From assembly GCF_019799925.1 (NCBI RefSeq), contig NZ_JABGCG010000012.1, forward strand, positions 1-64,000: 64,000 nt of DNA. Reading direction: 5' to 3'. Position 1 is the first letter of the stretch. Every line of letters begins with the position of its first letter. The notes beneath the pieces were generated by a model. It ran no database searches. It was given only the letters and a program-made list of their open reading frames with translations, and had not been told where the DNA came from. This DNA comes from Blastococcus sp. CPCC 205250. Its GTDB lineage: Bacteria > Actinomycetota > Actinomycetes > Mycobacteriales > Geodermatophilaceae. A program made the position numbers and the translations under genes. Positions 44,109-52,836 of the stretch are shown piece after piece.

Positions 44109-45178
44109 ACCGGCTCCGGCTCCGGCTCCAGCACCTCGGGCCGGCCGAAGAACCAGCCCTGACCGAGGTCGGCGCCCAGCTCGGCCACCTGCTCGGCGGC
44201 CCGCTCGTCCTCGACCCCCTCGGCCACCACCTGCGCCCCCACCCGGTGCGCGGCCTCGGCCACCCAGCGCACGATCGTGCGGGCACCCTCGTCGGGCAGC
44301 GCCTGCACCAGTGCCTTGCCGAGCTTGACCACGTCGGGCCGCACGGTGGCCAGCAGCTCGCGGCTGGCCCACCCGGCGGCGACGTCGTCGAGGGCGACCC
44401 GCCAGCCCAGCGCCCGGTACTGCTCCAGCACCGACAGCAGGTGCCCGTGCTCGGCCACGGCGGAGGGCTCGGCCACCTCGATGACCAGCCGCTCCGGTGC
44501 CAGCCCGGCGTCGGCCATGAGCTGCCGGGTGCTCTCCAGGTCCGCCTGCGGCCGGTGCACCGAGGTCGGGTGGGTGTTGACGAACAGGTCGGCGTCGCCG
44601 AGCCACGGCGCGGCGCCGGAGACGGCGCACTCCCGTCCGATCCGGTCCAGCCGCGGCAGCCAGTCGGCGGACTCGGCGACGAAGAACAGGTCACCGCCGC
44701 CGATCTCCCGGCCGTCGGCCAGGCCCCGCAGCAGCGCCTCGTGGGCGACGACGGCGCCGTCGGCCAGCGACACGATCGGCTGGTAGACGCTCCACAGCTC
44801 CGCCTCGGCCAGCACGCCCACCTCCGCGGTGATCCCGCGGCGGGCCAGCTCGACGGCGAGGGTGGGCGCGGTCAGCAGCCGGGTGACCAGGGCGGTGTAC
44901 TCCCCCGGCGGATCGGTCGCGACCCGCACCGCCTCGGCCTCGGCGGTCGTGAGCTCGCGGGAGAGCCGGTCGAACAGCAGCTCCACCCCGACGCCCTCGC
45001 GATCGTCGGTCAGGTCCAGCAGCCCGTCGCTCCGGTAGACCGACAGCCCGACGGCGCGGGCGATCGCCGCCACCACCGGCAGCACGCTCTCCACCGGGCT
45101 GGCCAGCAGCAGGCGGGTCGCCACCTCGGGGAGGTCCCAGGTCTCCCGGCGCCGGGTCCTGCTGATGGTCCTGGGCAC
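44105..45178 (-). CDS. EAL-domain protein, probable c-di-GMP phosphodiesterase
   Basis: 357 residues from GTG 45178. The N-terminal ~120 residues are a helical region of unknown fold; EAL domain from about residue 125. Key positions remain: HEALLRG (EAL), VNTHPTS (Asn), VIEVAEPSA (Glu), ALDDVAAGWASRE (DD), VVKLGKALV (Lys), VAEGVEDE (Glu) and LGQGWFFGRP (Gln). So c-di-GMP hydrolysis is plausible though DDFGTG reads DDVAAG. No GGDEF domain or transmembrane helix. Confidence 0.9.
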   Translation of the reverse strand: MPRTISRTRRRETWDLPEVATRLLLASPVESVLPVVAAIARAVGLSVYRSDGLLDLTDDREGVGVELLFDRLSRELTTAEAEAVRVATDPPGEYTALVTRLLTAPTLAVELARRGITAEVGVLAEAELWSVYQPIVSLADGAVVAHEALLRGLADGREIGGGDLFFVAESADWLPRLDRIGRECAVSGAAPWLGDADLFVNTHPTSVHRPQADLESTRQLMADAGLAPERLVIEVAEPSAVAEHGHLLSVLEQYRALGWRVALDDVAAGWASRELLATVRPDVVKLGKALVQALPDEGARTIVRWVAEAAHRVGAQVVAEGVEDERAAEQVAELGADLGQGWFFGRPEVLEPEPEPV

Positions 45179-45294
45179 CCCAGCAGGATGACCGACCCGG
45201 CGCTGCGTGACCGACAGGCGCGCGGAGCCCCCCGCCCGGGCGACACCGCCACGGCCGGGTGAGTCGAGATCCGGAACTTCCCGGCTTGAGTGTC

Positions 45295-45300
45295 TAAGGT
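45295..45300 (+). promoter_or_regulatory. -10 element TAAGGT, leaderless TetR promoter
   Basis: TAAGGT then seven bases then ATG 45308. Confidence 0.5.
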
Positions 45301-45307
45301 CAGCGTC

Positions 45308-45925
45308 ATGGCAGTCGTCACCTCCCCCGATCCCGCGCGCACCAGCCGAGGCGGGCGGCCGCGCGACCCGAGCCGGGACGGCGTCATCCGGGAGGCGATC
45401 CTGCGACTGCTGGGCGAGGTCGGGTACGGCGCGCTCACCATGGACGCCGTCGCCGCCGAGGCCGGCGTCGGCAAGGCCACGATCTACCGGCGCTGGCGCA
45501 CCAAGCAGGACCTCGTCGTCGACACCATCGCGGTGATGAACCAGTCGCTGGCCACCCCGGTCGACACCGGCGCGCTCGACAGCGACGTCCGGGCGATCGT
45601 CCACCGCCTGGTCGACGTCATCAACGGCCCGGTCGGCACGGCCATCCGCTCGCTGCTGCCCTCGATGCAGCACCAGCCCGCGCTCACCGAGGCCTTCCGC
45701 ACCGGCCCGCTTCAGGCCTGGCGCGACTCCTACGCCCGCATGTGGGCGCAGGCCGAGGCGCGTGGCGAGCTCCCGGGCGGCACCGACCACTCGGTGCTCG
45801 CGGAGACCACCACCGCCCTGCTGGTCCAGCGCTGGCTGCTCACCGGCGAGCCGGTGACGCACGACTACGCCGACGCGGTGCTCGACGCCGTCGTCCTGCC
45901 GATGGTGCGCAACCTGCACCCCTGA
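45308..45925 (+). CDS. TetR family transcriptional regulator
   Basis: 205 residues from ATG 45308; a GTG at 45290 would place the start upstream of the -10 box and is rejected. HTH GVIREAILRLLGEVGYGALTMDAVAAEAGVGKATIYRRWRTKQDLVVDTI is of the common actinobacterial type with the YRRW motif. C-terminal PF16859-like tetracycline-repressor domain. Convergent with DUF427. Target unknown. Confidence 0.92.
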   Translation: MAVVTSPDPARTSRGGRPRDPSRDGVIREAILRLLGEVGYGALTMDAVAAEAGVGKATIYRRWRTKQDLVVDTIAVMNQSLATPVDTGALDSDVRAIVHRLVDVINGPVGTAIRSLLPSMQHQPALTEAFRTGPLQAWRDSYARMWAQAEARGELPGGTDHSVLAETTTALLVQRWLLTGEPVTHDYADAVLDAVVLPMVRNLHP

Positions 45926-45935
45926 GCCGGGCGCG

Positions 45936-46433
45936 TCACCAGCCCTGGGTGCCGGGCTCGCCCTTGAACGGTCCGACGACCTCCGGGGTGATCCAGCCGC
46001 CGTAGAAGTCACCGGCCTGGGCGCGCACGGTCACGCCGTCGACCCGGGCCGCGTCCACCCGGCTCGGGTAGAAGGCCACGGCGCCGCGCAGGTGCTCGTA
46101 CCCGGCCGTCGGCTGCTCGTAGGACCACGCGACGGCGGGCACCCGCCGGCCGTCGACGACGGCGTCCCAGTAGCCGGCCCGGCCCTTCCACTCGCACCAC
46201 GAGGCGCCGTCGCCCCGCTCCAGGACGCCGGGGACGACGTCCTCGCGGGGCACGTAGTAGACCGGCGGGTGGCTGGTCTCGCAGACGCGGACCGCGCGCG
46301 TGGTCCGCGCGACCAGGCGCCCGGCGACCTCCACCTCGACCAGCCGGCCGGTCACCTCGGCCGACGGCGGGCGCGGGTAGTCCCAGACCGACTCCTGTCC
46401 CGGCCCGACGGGGTCGCGGCGCGGGGAGGGCAT
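45936..46433 (-). CDS. DUF427 domain protein
   Basis: 165 residues. WDYPRPPSAEVTGRLVEVEVAGRLVARTTRAVRVCETSHPPVYYVPREDV followed by SWCEWKGRAGYWDAVV is the DUF427 core, a small beta-barrel of unknown activity found in actinobacteria. Four bases after the DUF3618 gene, so likely co-transcribed. Confidence 0.92.
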   Translation of the reverse strand: MPSPRRDPVGPGQESVWDYPRPPSAEVTGRLVEVEVAGRLVARTTRAVRVCETSHPPVYYVPREDVVPGVLERGDGASWCEWKGRAGYWDAVVDGRRVPAVAWSYEQPTAGYEHLRGAVAFYPSRVDAARVDGVTVRAQAGDFYGGWITPEVVGPFKGEPGTQGW

Positions 46434-46437
46434 CGGC

Positions 46438-46704
46438 TCAGTGCCTGCGTCCGCCGATGGCCGTGCGCTTGCGCGTGCGGCTGCGCACGGAGTTGACGAC
46501 GACGACGGTGACGAACAGGCCCACCGCCCCCATCGTCGCCTTGCCGGCCGGGGACTGGAGGAACCGCACGACGGCGGCCTGCCCCTGCGCCTTCAGCCGG
46601 GTGGGGCTGCTGCGGTGGGCGAGCTGGTCCAGCGTGGCCGCCAGCGACTCACGGGCAGCGTCGATCTCCAGCTGGATCTGTCGGGGGTCGCGAGGCACGC
46701 CCAC
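46438..46704 (-). CDS. DUF3618 domain membrane protein
   Basis: 88 residues from GTG 46704 (GTG 46698 gives VPRDPRQIQ). RDPRQIQLEIDAARESLAATLDQLAHRSSPTRLKAQGQA is the DUF3618 amphipathic helix; one transmembrane segment TMGAVGLFVTVVVVNSV, then an Arg/Lys tail SRTRKRTA. Small envelope-associated protein of unknown function. Confidence 0.87.
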   Translation of the reverse strand: MGVPRDPRQIQLEIDAARESLAATLDQLAHRSSPTRLKAQGQAAVVRFLQSPAGKATMGAVGLFVTVVVVNSVRSRTRKRTAIGGRRH

Positions 46705-46790
46705 AGCCTGCCAGAACGCCCGGTGTCCGGCGCGCGGCCGGCAGGAGGCGTACCCGCTCGGGCGACGCCGACCGTAGACTCCGCGACCGC

Positions 46791-46871
46791 GCGGGAGTGG
46801 TGTAACGGCAGCCACGCCAGACTTAGGATCTGGTGCCTTCGGGCGTGCGGGTTCGACTCCCGCCTCCCGCA
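46791..46871 (+). tRNA. tRNA-Leu (TAG)
   Basis: Acceptor GCGGGAG (46791-46797) pairs CTCCCGC (46864-46870), discriminator A, CCA not encoded. Anticodon stem CCAGA/TCTGG with anticodon TAG at 46824-46826, a long class II variable arm (TGCCTTCGGGCG) and T-arm GCGGGTTCGACTCCCGC. A TAGACT box at 46775-46780 is a likely -10. Confidence 0.96.
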
Positions 46872-47048
46872 CGGCGGTGGATCACCGGCCCCGGTGCCCG
46901 GCCGCTCGCGGACCGCGCGCCGGCCGGCCGGGAGCCGGTCCACCGGACGGCCGCCGATCCCCCTCCGCACCGATGAGTTGGCCCGGCGGCCCGGGTCAGC
47001 CCCCTCGAGAACGCTCACCGGAGCGTCCTGACCCACCGGGGAGCACGG

Positions 47049-47711
47049 GTGTCACGTACGCGGATCCACAACCTGTCCATCTCGCTCGACGGCTTCGCGA
47101 CCGGGGAGCCGCAGACCGCCGAGGCGCCCTTCGGCCATGCCGGCCAGCGCCTGCACGAGTGGATGTTCGCCACCCGGTTCTGGGCGGCGGGAGGCGTCCC
47201 GGGAGGCGCGGCGGATGCGGGCGGGTCCGTGGGCGTCGACCACGCGTTCGCCGAGCAGCACGGCATCGGCTTCGGCGCCGAGATCATGGGCGCCCACAAG
47301 TTCGGCCCGCCGGGCTGGCAGGACGACCCGGACTGGACGGGCTGGTGGGGACCGAACCCGCCGTTCCACACGCCCACCTTCGTGCTCACCCACCACCCGC
47401 GGCCCCCGGTGGAGATGGCGGGCGGCACCACCTTCCACTTCCTGGACGCCGCCCCGGCCGACGCACTCGCGACCGCCCGCGCAGCCGCCGGCGGCCGGGA
47501 CGTCCGGATCGGCGGCGGCCCCACCGTCGTCCGCGACTTCCTCGCCGCCGGCCTGGTCGACCACGCGCACCTGGTCCAGGTGCCCATCGTGCTCGGCCGG
47601 GGCGTCCGCCTCTGGGACGGGCTGGAGGCCCTGGAGGACACCTACGACGTCGAGGCCGTCGCCTCCCCCAGCGGCGTCACCCACCTCACCCTCACCCGCA
47701 GGGCGGGGTGA
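47049..47711 (+). CDS. Dihydrofolate-reductase-fold protein (RibD C-terminal type)
   Basis: 220 residues, GTG 47049. RIHNLSISLDGFATG is the DHFR/RibD-like start, GAEIMGAHKFG the NADPH loop, THHPRPPVEMAGGTTFHFLD and VRIGGGPTVVRDFLAAGLVDHAHLVQVPIVLGRGVRLW the second half, a standard actinobacterial dihydrofolate reductase family protein. Reduces a heterocycle or deaminated purine-like substrate; true folate role unlikely. The 177-base gap after tRNA-Leu shows nothing else. Confidence 0.9.
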   Translation: MSRTRIHNLSISLDGFATGEPQTAEAPFGHAGQRLHEWMFATRFWAAGGVPGGAADAGGSVGVDHAFAEQHGIGFGAEIMGAHKFGPPGWQDDPDWTGWWGPNPPFHTPTFVLTHHPRPPVEMAGGTTFHFLDAAPADALATARAAAGGRDVRIGGGPTVVRDFLAAGLVDHAHLVQVPIVLGRGVRLWDGLEALEDTYDVEAVASPSGVTHLTLTRRAG

Positions 47712-47922
47712 CCGCCCGCCGCAGCCCACGTGGCCGACATCCCGCAGCCGCCTGACCTGCGCATCCGCCCCCGCCCCGGGGCGCGTGGGGCAGGAGGGGC
47801 GGGTGGGACGTCCCGAGTTGCGGACCGGTCGCGGGTCCGCGAGTCGAGCGTACGGAACTGACCAGTACTGCTTGCCTGTCGCCCGCGCGGCGACTGCCCC
47901 GCAGGGAGCGGGGGCGGGCGGG

Positions 47923-48738
47923 ATGACGCAGACGGTGGTCGCGCCGAGGCGCAGCTCGGAGTGGGCGTGCGGTGAGGCGCTGGAGGCGGCGGCGGTCTAC
48001 GTGCAGACCGTGCGCGAGGCCCCGAGCGCTCCGGCGCGGGCGCGCGCGGCGGCCTCCCGGGAGGGCGTGACCGCCGTCCGGACGGTGCTGCGCCAGCTCC
48101 CCGACCACCCGCTCGGCTTCAGCGACGCACCGGCCGGCCGCGAGCTGCGGGCCTGGTTCCGGCCCGATCGCCGGCTGCCGTTCAACCGCGCGCCCGTCGC
48201 GGTCCTCGAGCTGCCGGCCAGCACCGCCGAGTACCTGGCCGGGCGGCCCAAGCAGGCGCTGCGGACCAACCTCAGCCGGGCGGCGGCCCAGGGGCTGGCG
48301 TGCGCACCGGTCGAGGACGCCGACGAGCTGCACCGCGTCGCGTCGGCCATCGCGGTCCGCCGGGGCACCACCCCCGACGCCTTCGTCCGCCCCGGCCAGC
48401 TGCCCGCGCGCGACCGGCTCTGGTCGGCCGCCTCCGACGCCGAGGGCCGGCCGCTGGCGCTGTGCCAGACGGTGGTCGACGAGGACCGGGCGGGGCTGGT
48501 GCTCATGGTGACCGCCGTCGGCCACGCCGCGGCTCCCCTGGTGCGCTACGCGCTGCACGCCCACCTCGCCGGCCGGCTGGTCGAGCGCGGGGTGACCACG
48601 CTCGCCGTCGGCGGCTCCATGCTGCTGACCAGCGCGGGGACGCGGTACTTCCAGCGCCGCACGGGGTTCACCCCCGTGCACGTGCGGCCGCAGCCGGTGC
48701 CCGCCCGCCGGCGGGCCCGCGCCGCCGTCGTCAGTTGA
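47923..48738 (+). CDS. Probable GNAT-fold acyltransferase-like protein, unknown
   Basis: 271 residues, ATG 47923. RRSSEWACGEALEAAAVYVQTVREAP at the N-terminus; later NLSRAAAQGLACAPVEDADELHRV, RDRLWSAASDAEGRPLALCQTVV and FQRRTGFTPVHVRPQP resemble GNAT/FemAB-like folds, though no acetyl-CoA signature (Q/RxxGxG/A) is clear. The stop overlaps the convergent CoA-transferase gene by eight bases. The 211-base gap upstream is GC-rich without other features. Confidence 0.55.
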   Translation: MTQTVVAPRRSSEWACGEALEAAAVYVQTVREAPSAPARARAAASREGVTAVRTVLRQLPDHPLGFSDAPAGRELRAWFRPDRRLPFNRAPVAVLELPASTAEYLAGRPKQALRTNLSRAAAQGLACAPVEDADELHRVASAIAVRRGTTPDAFVRPGQLPARDRLWSAASDAEGRPLALCQTVVDEDRAGLVLMVTAVGHAAAPLVRYALHAHLAGRLVERGVTTLAVGGSMLLTSAGTRYFQRRTGFTPVHVRPQPVPARRRARAAVVS

Positions 48739-51097
48739 CGAACCGCTCCCGGTAGTCCTCCCCCGGCTCGTACGCGACCCCCGCGGCCACCAGGTCGTCG
48801 ACCTCCCGCGAGGAGAGCCCGATGCCGTCGAGCACCTCCCGGGTGTGCTGCCCGACCAGCGGCGCCGGGCCGGCGATCCGCCCCGGCGTCTCGGAGAAGT
48901 CGACCAGGTGCCCGAACTGGCGGGTGCGGCCGTGCAGCGGGTGCTCGTACTCCGCGACCAGCCCCAGCCGCACGTTGTCCGCGTCGTACAGCGGCGCGAC
49001 GCCGCCCTGGGTGTCCAGCGGCAGCTCGCACGGCACGCCTGCCGCGTCCAGCGCCCGCTTCCAGTTCCACGACGTGCGCCGGGCGAAGGCCTGCTCGAGC
49101 GCGGCCTCCACCTCCTCGCGGGCGTCGCGGCGGCGGCCGGTGAGCTCGTCGGCACCGACGGCCGCGCACAGCGCCGCCCACGCGGTGTCGGTGGTCGCGC
49201 ACACCTGCAGGTACTGCTCGTCCTGGCAGCGGTAGAGCCGGTACCCGGGGCCCAGGCCGTGCAGGCCGGCGTCCAGGTGCGGCCGGTCGAGGGGGACGCC
49301 GTCGACCAGCAGCGCGTCGGAGGCGAACACGGCGCCGCCGTCGAGCAGCGAGGTCCACAGCTCCTGCCCCTCGCCGGTGCGGTCGCGGTGGGCCAGCGCG
49401 AGCAGGACGCCGACCACCGACAGGACGGCGTTGGCCTGGTCGGTGAACCCGAACCGGACGTACAGCGGCCGCTGCCCGAGGTGCACCGCCCCCTGCTCGA
49501 ACTCGATGCCGCTGCTCGCCTGGTAGAGCGGGTCCAGGCCGCCGGAGTGCGCCAGCGGGCCCTCCGCGCCGTAGGCGAAGGTGTTGCAGTAGACGAGTGC
49601 CGGGTTCACCGCGCGGCAGTCGGCGTACCCGATGCCGATCCGGTCGGCGACGCCCTTGGTCATGTTGTGGTGGACGACGTCGGCGGTGCGCACCACCTCG
49701 AGCGCGATCTCCCGGCCGCGCGGGTGCTTGAGGTCCAGCGCCAGCGACCGCTTGCCGCGCTGGCAGCCGTTGAACGGGGCCTGCGCCATGCGCATCGCGT
49801 CGCCGGTCACCGGCTCGATCTTGACGACGTCCATGCCGAGGTCGCCCAGCAGCATCGGGCCGAACGGGCCGGCCAGGTACTGCCCGAAGTCGACCAGCCG
49901 CAGCCCGCCCAGGGCCGTCGCCTGCGCCGGCGCCCCGGACGGCACGGCCGGGGTGCGGGCCGCCCCACCCCACCCCTCCGCGCGGAGGGCGGCGCCGTGC
50001 TCGTCCAGCCGGGGCCGCGGCGAGACGATCGCCCCGGGGGTGCCGCGCAGGTGGACCGGGACGCCCAGCTGCGTGGTCGGGCCGAGCTCCGGGTCCTCGA
50101 CCGCGGCCACCATGTCGTTGGCCGCCAGCTGCGGGTGCGGCTCGGCCAGCGACTGCTCGGCGGTGGTGACCGGCTCGCAGGCGTGGCCGTGCTCGCGCAG
50201 CACGGCGGCCAGGTCGGCCGTCTTCCACGAGGCGAACGCCGCGGCCCGCTCGGCGTGCCACCGCTCCCGCTGCCCGGCGGGGGCGGAGGCCTGCACGTGG
50301 GGGTGCGGCTGGTCGATGCCGAGGAGGTCCTCGACCGACCTCGTCGGCGTGAGCCCGGACAGCACCGAGAGGTGCAGCCACCCGTCGGCGGTCTGCCAGA
50401 TCATCCCCTGGTGGATGCCGGGCGGGTACGTCTTGGCCATCACCTCGTGGAAGGCCGGCGCCCAGTGCTCGACGTCCTGCCAGATCTGCGTCGTGTACAG
50501 GAACAGGCCCTGCAGCAGCGACGTGCGCACGTGCTGGCCCCGGCCGCTGGCGGCGCGCTGGTGCAGGGCGGCGAGGACGCCCATCGGCGCCAGGAACACC
50601 GTGCCGAGGGTCGGGGTGGGCGCGTGGTTGTACACCGGCCCCGTCCGCCAGCCCGGCTGCTCGGCCTGCGCGCCGCCGGCGGCCTGCACCAGCGCGTCCC
50701 AGCCCGGGCGCTGCTCGTTGCGGTGCCCCACCGGCCAGGCCGACACCGAGCAGTAGACCAGCGCCGGGTGCCGCGCGGAGACGGCGTCGTAGCCGAACCC
50801 GAGGCGGTCCATCACCCCGGGCCGGAAGCCCTCGACCAGCACGTCGGCCCCGCCCAGCAGCTCCTCGAGCACCGCGGCGTCGGCGGTGTCGGTGAGGTCC
50901 AGCGCGATCGACCGCCGGCTGCGGTGCCACACCGCGCTGCCGTGGTAGCCGCGGAACGGGTCGCCGCCCAGCGGCTCGACCTTGACCACGTCCGCCCCGT
51001 GCTCGGCGAGCATCGTGACCCCCATGGAGGCGCCCGGGCCCCAGGTGAGGTCGAGGATCCGGATGCCGTCCAGGGCGCTGCCCGACCGAGTCGTCAC
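48731..51097 (-). CDS. Tandem family III CoA-transferase (two fused CaiB/BaiF domains)
   Basis: 788 residues, twice the normal ~390-400. First domain: GIRILDLTWGPGASMGVTMLAEHGADVVKVEPLGGDPFR from residue ~11. Second domain: LRLVDFGQYLAGPFGPMLLGDLGMDVVKIEPVTGDAMR from about residue 410. Each has its own VLEELLGGADVLVEGFRPG-like and DVVHHNMTKGVADRIG core and GVLLAL-type end. Likely a fused heterodimer of a CoA-transferase whose subunits are otherwise separate genes. Promoter TTGTGT-N17-CACACT seven bases before the GTG. Divergent from an enoyl-CoA hydratase operon, pointing to CoA-thioester catabolism. Confidence 0.92.
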   Translation of the reverse strand: MTTRSGSALDGIRILDLTWGPGASMGVTMLAEHGADVVKVEPLGGDPFRGYHGSAVWHRSRRSIALDLTDTADAAVLEELLGGADVLVEGFRPGVMDRLGFGYDAVSARHPALVYCSVSAWPVGHRNEQRPGWDALVQAAGGAQAEQPGWRTGPVYNHAPTPTLGTVFLAPMGVLAALHQRAASGRGQHVRTSLLQGLFLYTTQIWQDVEHWAPAFHEVMAKTYPPGIHQGMIWQTADGWLHLSVLSGLTPTRSVEDLLGIDQPHPHVQASAPAGQRERWHAERAAAFASWKTADLAAVLREHGHACEPVTTAEQSLAEPHPQLAANDMVAAVEDPELGPTTQLGVPVHLRGTPGAIVSPRPRLDEHGAALRAEGWGGAARTPAVPSGAPAQATALGGLRLVDFGQYLAGPFGPMLLGDLGMDVVKIEPVTGDAMRMAQAPFNGCQRGKRSLALDLKHPRGREIALEVVRTADVVHHNMTKGVADRIGIGYADCRAVNPALVYCNTFAYGAEGPLAHSGGLDPLYQASSGIEFEQGAVHLGQRPLYVRFGFTDQANAVLSVVGVLLALAHRDRTGEGQELWTSLLDGGAVFASDALLVDGVPLDRPHLDAGLHGLGPGYRLYRCQDEQYLQVCATTDTAWAALCAAVGADELTGRRRDAREEVEAALEQAFARRTSWNWKRALDAAGVPCELPLDTQGGVAPLYDADNVRLGLVAEYEHPLHGRTRQFGHLVDFSETPGRIAGPAPLVGQHTREVLDGIGLSSREVDDLVAAGVAYEPGEDYRERFVN

Positions 51098-51104
51098 AGG
51101 GCGG

Positions 51105-51133
51105 AGTGTGTCGGCGGTCACGCGTCGACACAA
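51105..51133 (-). promoter_or_regulatory. Promoter TTGTGT-N17-CACACT, leaderless
   Basis: Reverse strand: -35 TTGTGT (51133-51128), 17-base spacer, -10 CACACT (51110-51105), seven bases to GTG 51097. Confidence 0.6.
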
Positions 51134-51196
51134 TGCTCGCGACCTCGTTACCGTCAGCCTCTCGATAGGAGTCCCGCCGCCGACCGGAGGACGACG

Positions 51197-52042
51197 ATGT
51201 CCGACGCGCGCCCCGCCGACCCGGCCGCCTGGGCCGAGGCCGGCCTGGCCTTCCGCGTGGAGGAGGGCGTCGCCTGGCTGGTGCTGGACCGCCCGCAGGT
51301 CCGCAACGCGATCCACCACCCCCTGCGCGACGCGCTGCTCGCCGCGATCGAGGAGGTCCGCGCCGACCCGGGCATCCGCGCCGCCGTCGTGACCGGGTCG
51401 GGCACGGCGTTCTGCGCCGGGGCCGACCTCATGTCGCCGCCGCACATCGAGATCCCGCCGGACCGGCAGCGCGGCACCCTGGCCAACGTCGCCCGCGAGG
51501 ACGGCCGGCGCTTCGGCTGGTGGCGCCTGGCCCGGGCCGTCTGGGAGAACGAGAAGCCCTTCGTCGCCGCCGTGAACGGCCCGGCCTACGGGGGCGGCTG
51601 CAACCTCGCGCTGGCCTGCGACCTGGTGGTCGCGGCGGAGTCGGCGCGCTTCAGCGAGGTCTTCGTCAGCCGTGGGCTGCCGCTGGAGGGGGCGGCGGCC
51701 TTCCTGCTCACCCGCAGTCTCAGCCCGGTGCGGGCCAAGGAGATGGCGCTGTTCGGCGACCCGGTCGACGGGCGGACGGCGGCGGAGTGGGGGCTGGCCA
51801 ACCGCTGCGTCCCCGACGACGAGCTGCTCGCCTTCGCCGGGGGCTGGGCGCGGCGGCTGGCCGCGGGGCCGACCATCGGCATCGGCCACGTCAAGGGCCA
51901 GGTGAACGACGCGCTGGAGCAGACGATGGAGCAGGTGGCCAAGCAGGAGGTGACGCTGCTCGGGCTGGGCATCGGCAGCGACGCGCAGGAGGCCGTACAG
52001 GCCTTCCGCGAGCGCCGCGAGCCCCGGTTCACCGGCCGGTGA
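51197..52042 (+). CDS. Enoyl-CoA hydratase/isomerase family protein
   Basis: 281 residues, ATG 51197 with GGAGG six bases upstream. Crotonase fold: VAWLVLDRPQVRNAIHHPLRDAL, VVTGSGTAFCAGADLMSPP (oxyanion strand), NGPAYGGGCNLALACDLVVAAESARFSEVFVSRGLPLEGAAAFLL. In the GLPLEGAAAFLL segment the first hydratase Glu position is uncertain, so isomerase or another crotonase reaction is possible. Overlaps the next hydratase by GTGA. Confidence 0.93.
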   Translation: MSDARPADPAAWAEAGLAFRVEEGVAWLVLDRPQVRNAIHHPLRDALLAAIEEVRADPGIRAAVVTGSGTAFCAGADLMSPPHIEIPPDRQRGTLANVAREDGRRFGWWRLARAVWENEKPFVAAVNGPAYGGGCNLALACDLVVAAESARFSEVFVSRGLPLEGAAAFLLTRSLSPVRAKEMALFGDPVDGRTAAEWGLANRCVPDDELLAFAGGWARRLAAGPTIGIGHVKGQVNDALEQTMEQVAKQEVTLLGLGIGSDAQEAVQAFRERREPRFTGR

Positions 52043-52836
52043 GCGGGCCCGTGGCCGACAAGGTCCTCGTCGAGCGACGGGGCCACGTGCTGGTCGTGAC
52101 CATCAACCGGCCCGAGGTGCGCAACGCCGTCGACGGCGAGGTGCACATGACCATCGGCCGGCTGCTCGACGACGTCGACGCCGACCCCGACGTCCGCGTC
52201 GTGGTGGTCACCGGCGCCGGCGACAAGGCGTTCTCCGCCGGCGCGGACCTCAAGGCCGGCGCCCGCGGGGAGACCGTGCTGCCGCCCGGCTTCGAGCACT
52301 GGGGCTTCGCCGGCTGGGTGCGCCACCCGATCAGCAAGCCGACGATCGCCGCGGTCAACGGCGCCGCGCTGGGCGGCGGCGCGGAACTCCTGCTCTCCTG
52401 CGACCTGGCGGTCGCCGCCGAGCACGCCGTCATCAGCCTGCCGGAGGTGACGATCGGCATGATCGCCGCGGACGGCGGCCCGTTCCGCGCGCTGGCGCAG
52501 CTCCCCCACCGGATCGGGATGGAGCTGGTGCTCACCGGCGAGCCCATCACCGCCGCCCGGGCCCTGGAGCTGCACCTGGTCAACCGGGTCGTGCCCGGTG
52601 ACCAGCTGCTCGACGCCGCCCTCGCGCTGGCCGACCGGATCGCGGCGAACGCGCCCCTGGCCGTGCAGGCGAGCAAGCGGATCGCCCTGGGCCTGCGCGA
52701 CGGCGCGCGTCCGGCCGAGCAGCTGCACTGGGAGCTGACCCGCGAGCACGCGCACGCCACGGCCGGGTCGGCCGACGCGCGCGAGGGCGTGCGGGCCTTC
52801 CTGGAGAAGCGCCCACCGGTCTGGAGCGGCCGGTGA
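52039..52836 (+). CDS. Enoyl-CoA hydratase/isomerase family protein
   Basis: 265 residues, GTG 52039 (GTG 52051 possible). VLVVTINRPEVRNAVDGEVH, VVTGAGDKAFSAGADLKAGARG, NGAALGGGAELLLSCDLAVAAEHAVISLPEVTIGMIAADGGPFRALAQLP. Here the substrate loop ends LPEVTIGMIAADGG, again without the plain E-x-x-x-G-x-x-P-G hydratase pair. Overlaps both neighbours by GTGA, so the three genes are translationally coupled. Confidence 0.93.
   Translation: MSGPVADKVLVERRGHVLVVTINRPEVRNAVDGEVHMTIGRLLDDVDADPDVRVVVVTGAGDKAFSAGADLKAGARGETVLPPGFEHWGFAGWVRHPISKPTIAAVNGAALGGGAELLLSCDLAVAAEHAVISLPEVTIGMIAADGGPFRALAQLPHRIGMELVLTGEPITAARALELHLVNRVVPGDQLLDAALALADRIAANAPLAVQASKRIALGLRDGARPAEQLHWELTREHAHATAGSADAREGVRAFLEKRPPVWSGR

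Noticed and set aside
44105..46012. Longer reverse frame for the EAL protein reaching 46012
   Set aside because: Upstream part runs through the TetR gene; GTG 45178 is the last start that keeps the domain.
48845..51196. 5' part of a 1065-residue + frame across the CoA-transferase gene
   Set aside because: Shadow of the reverse-strand CoA-transferase; the true hydratase starts at ATG 51197 after a good Shine-Dalgarno.
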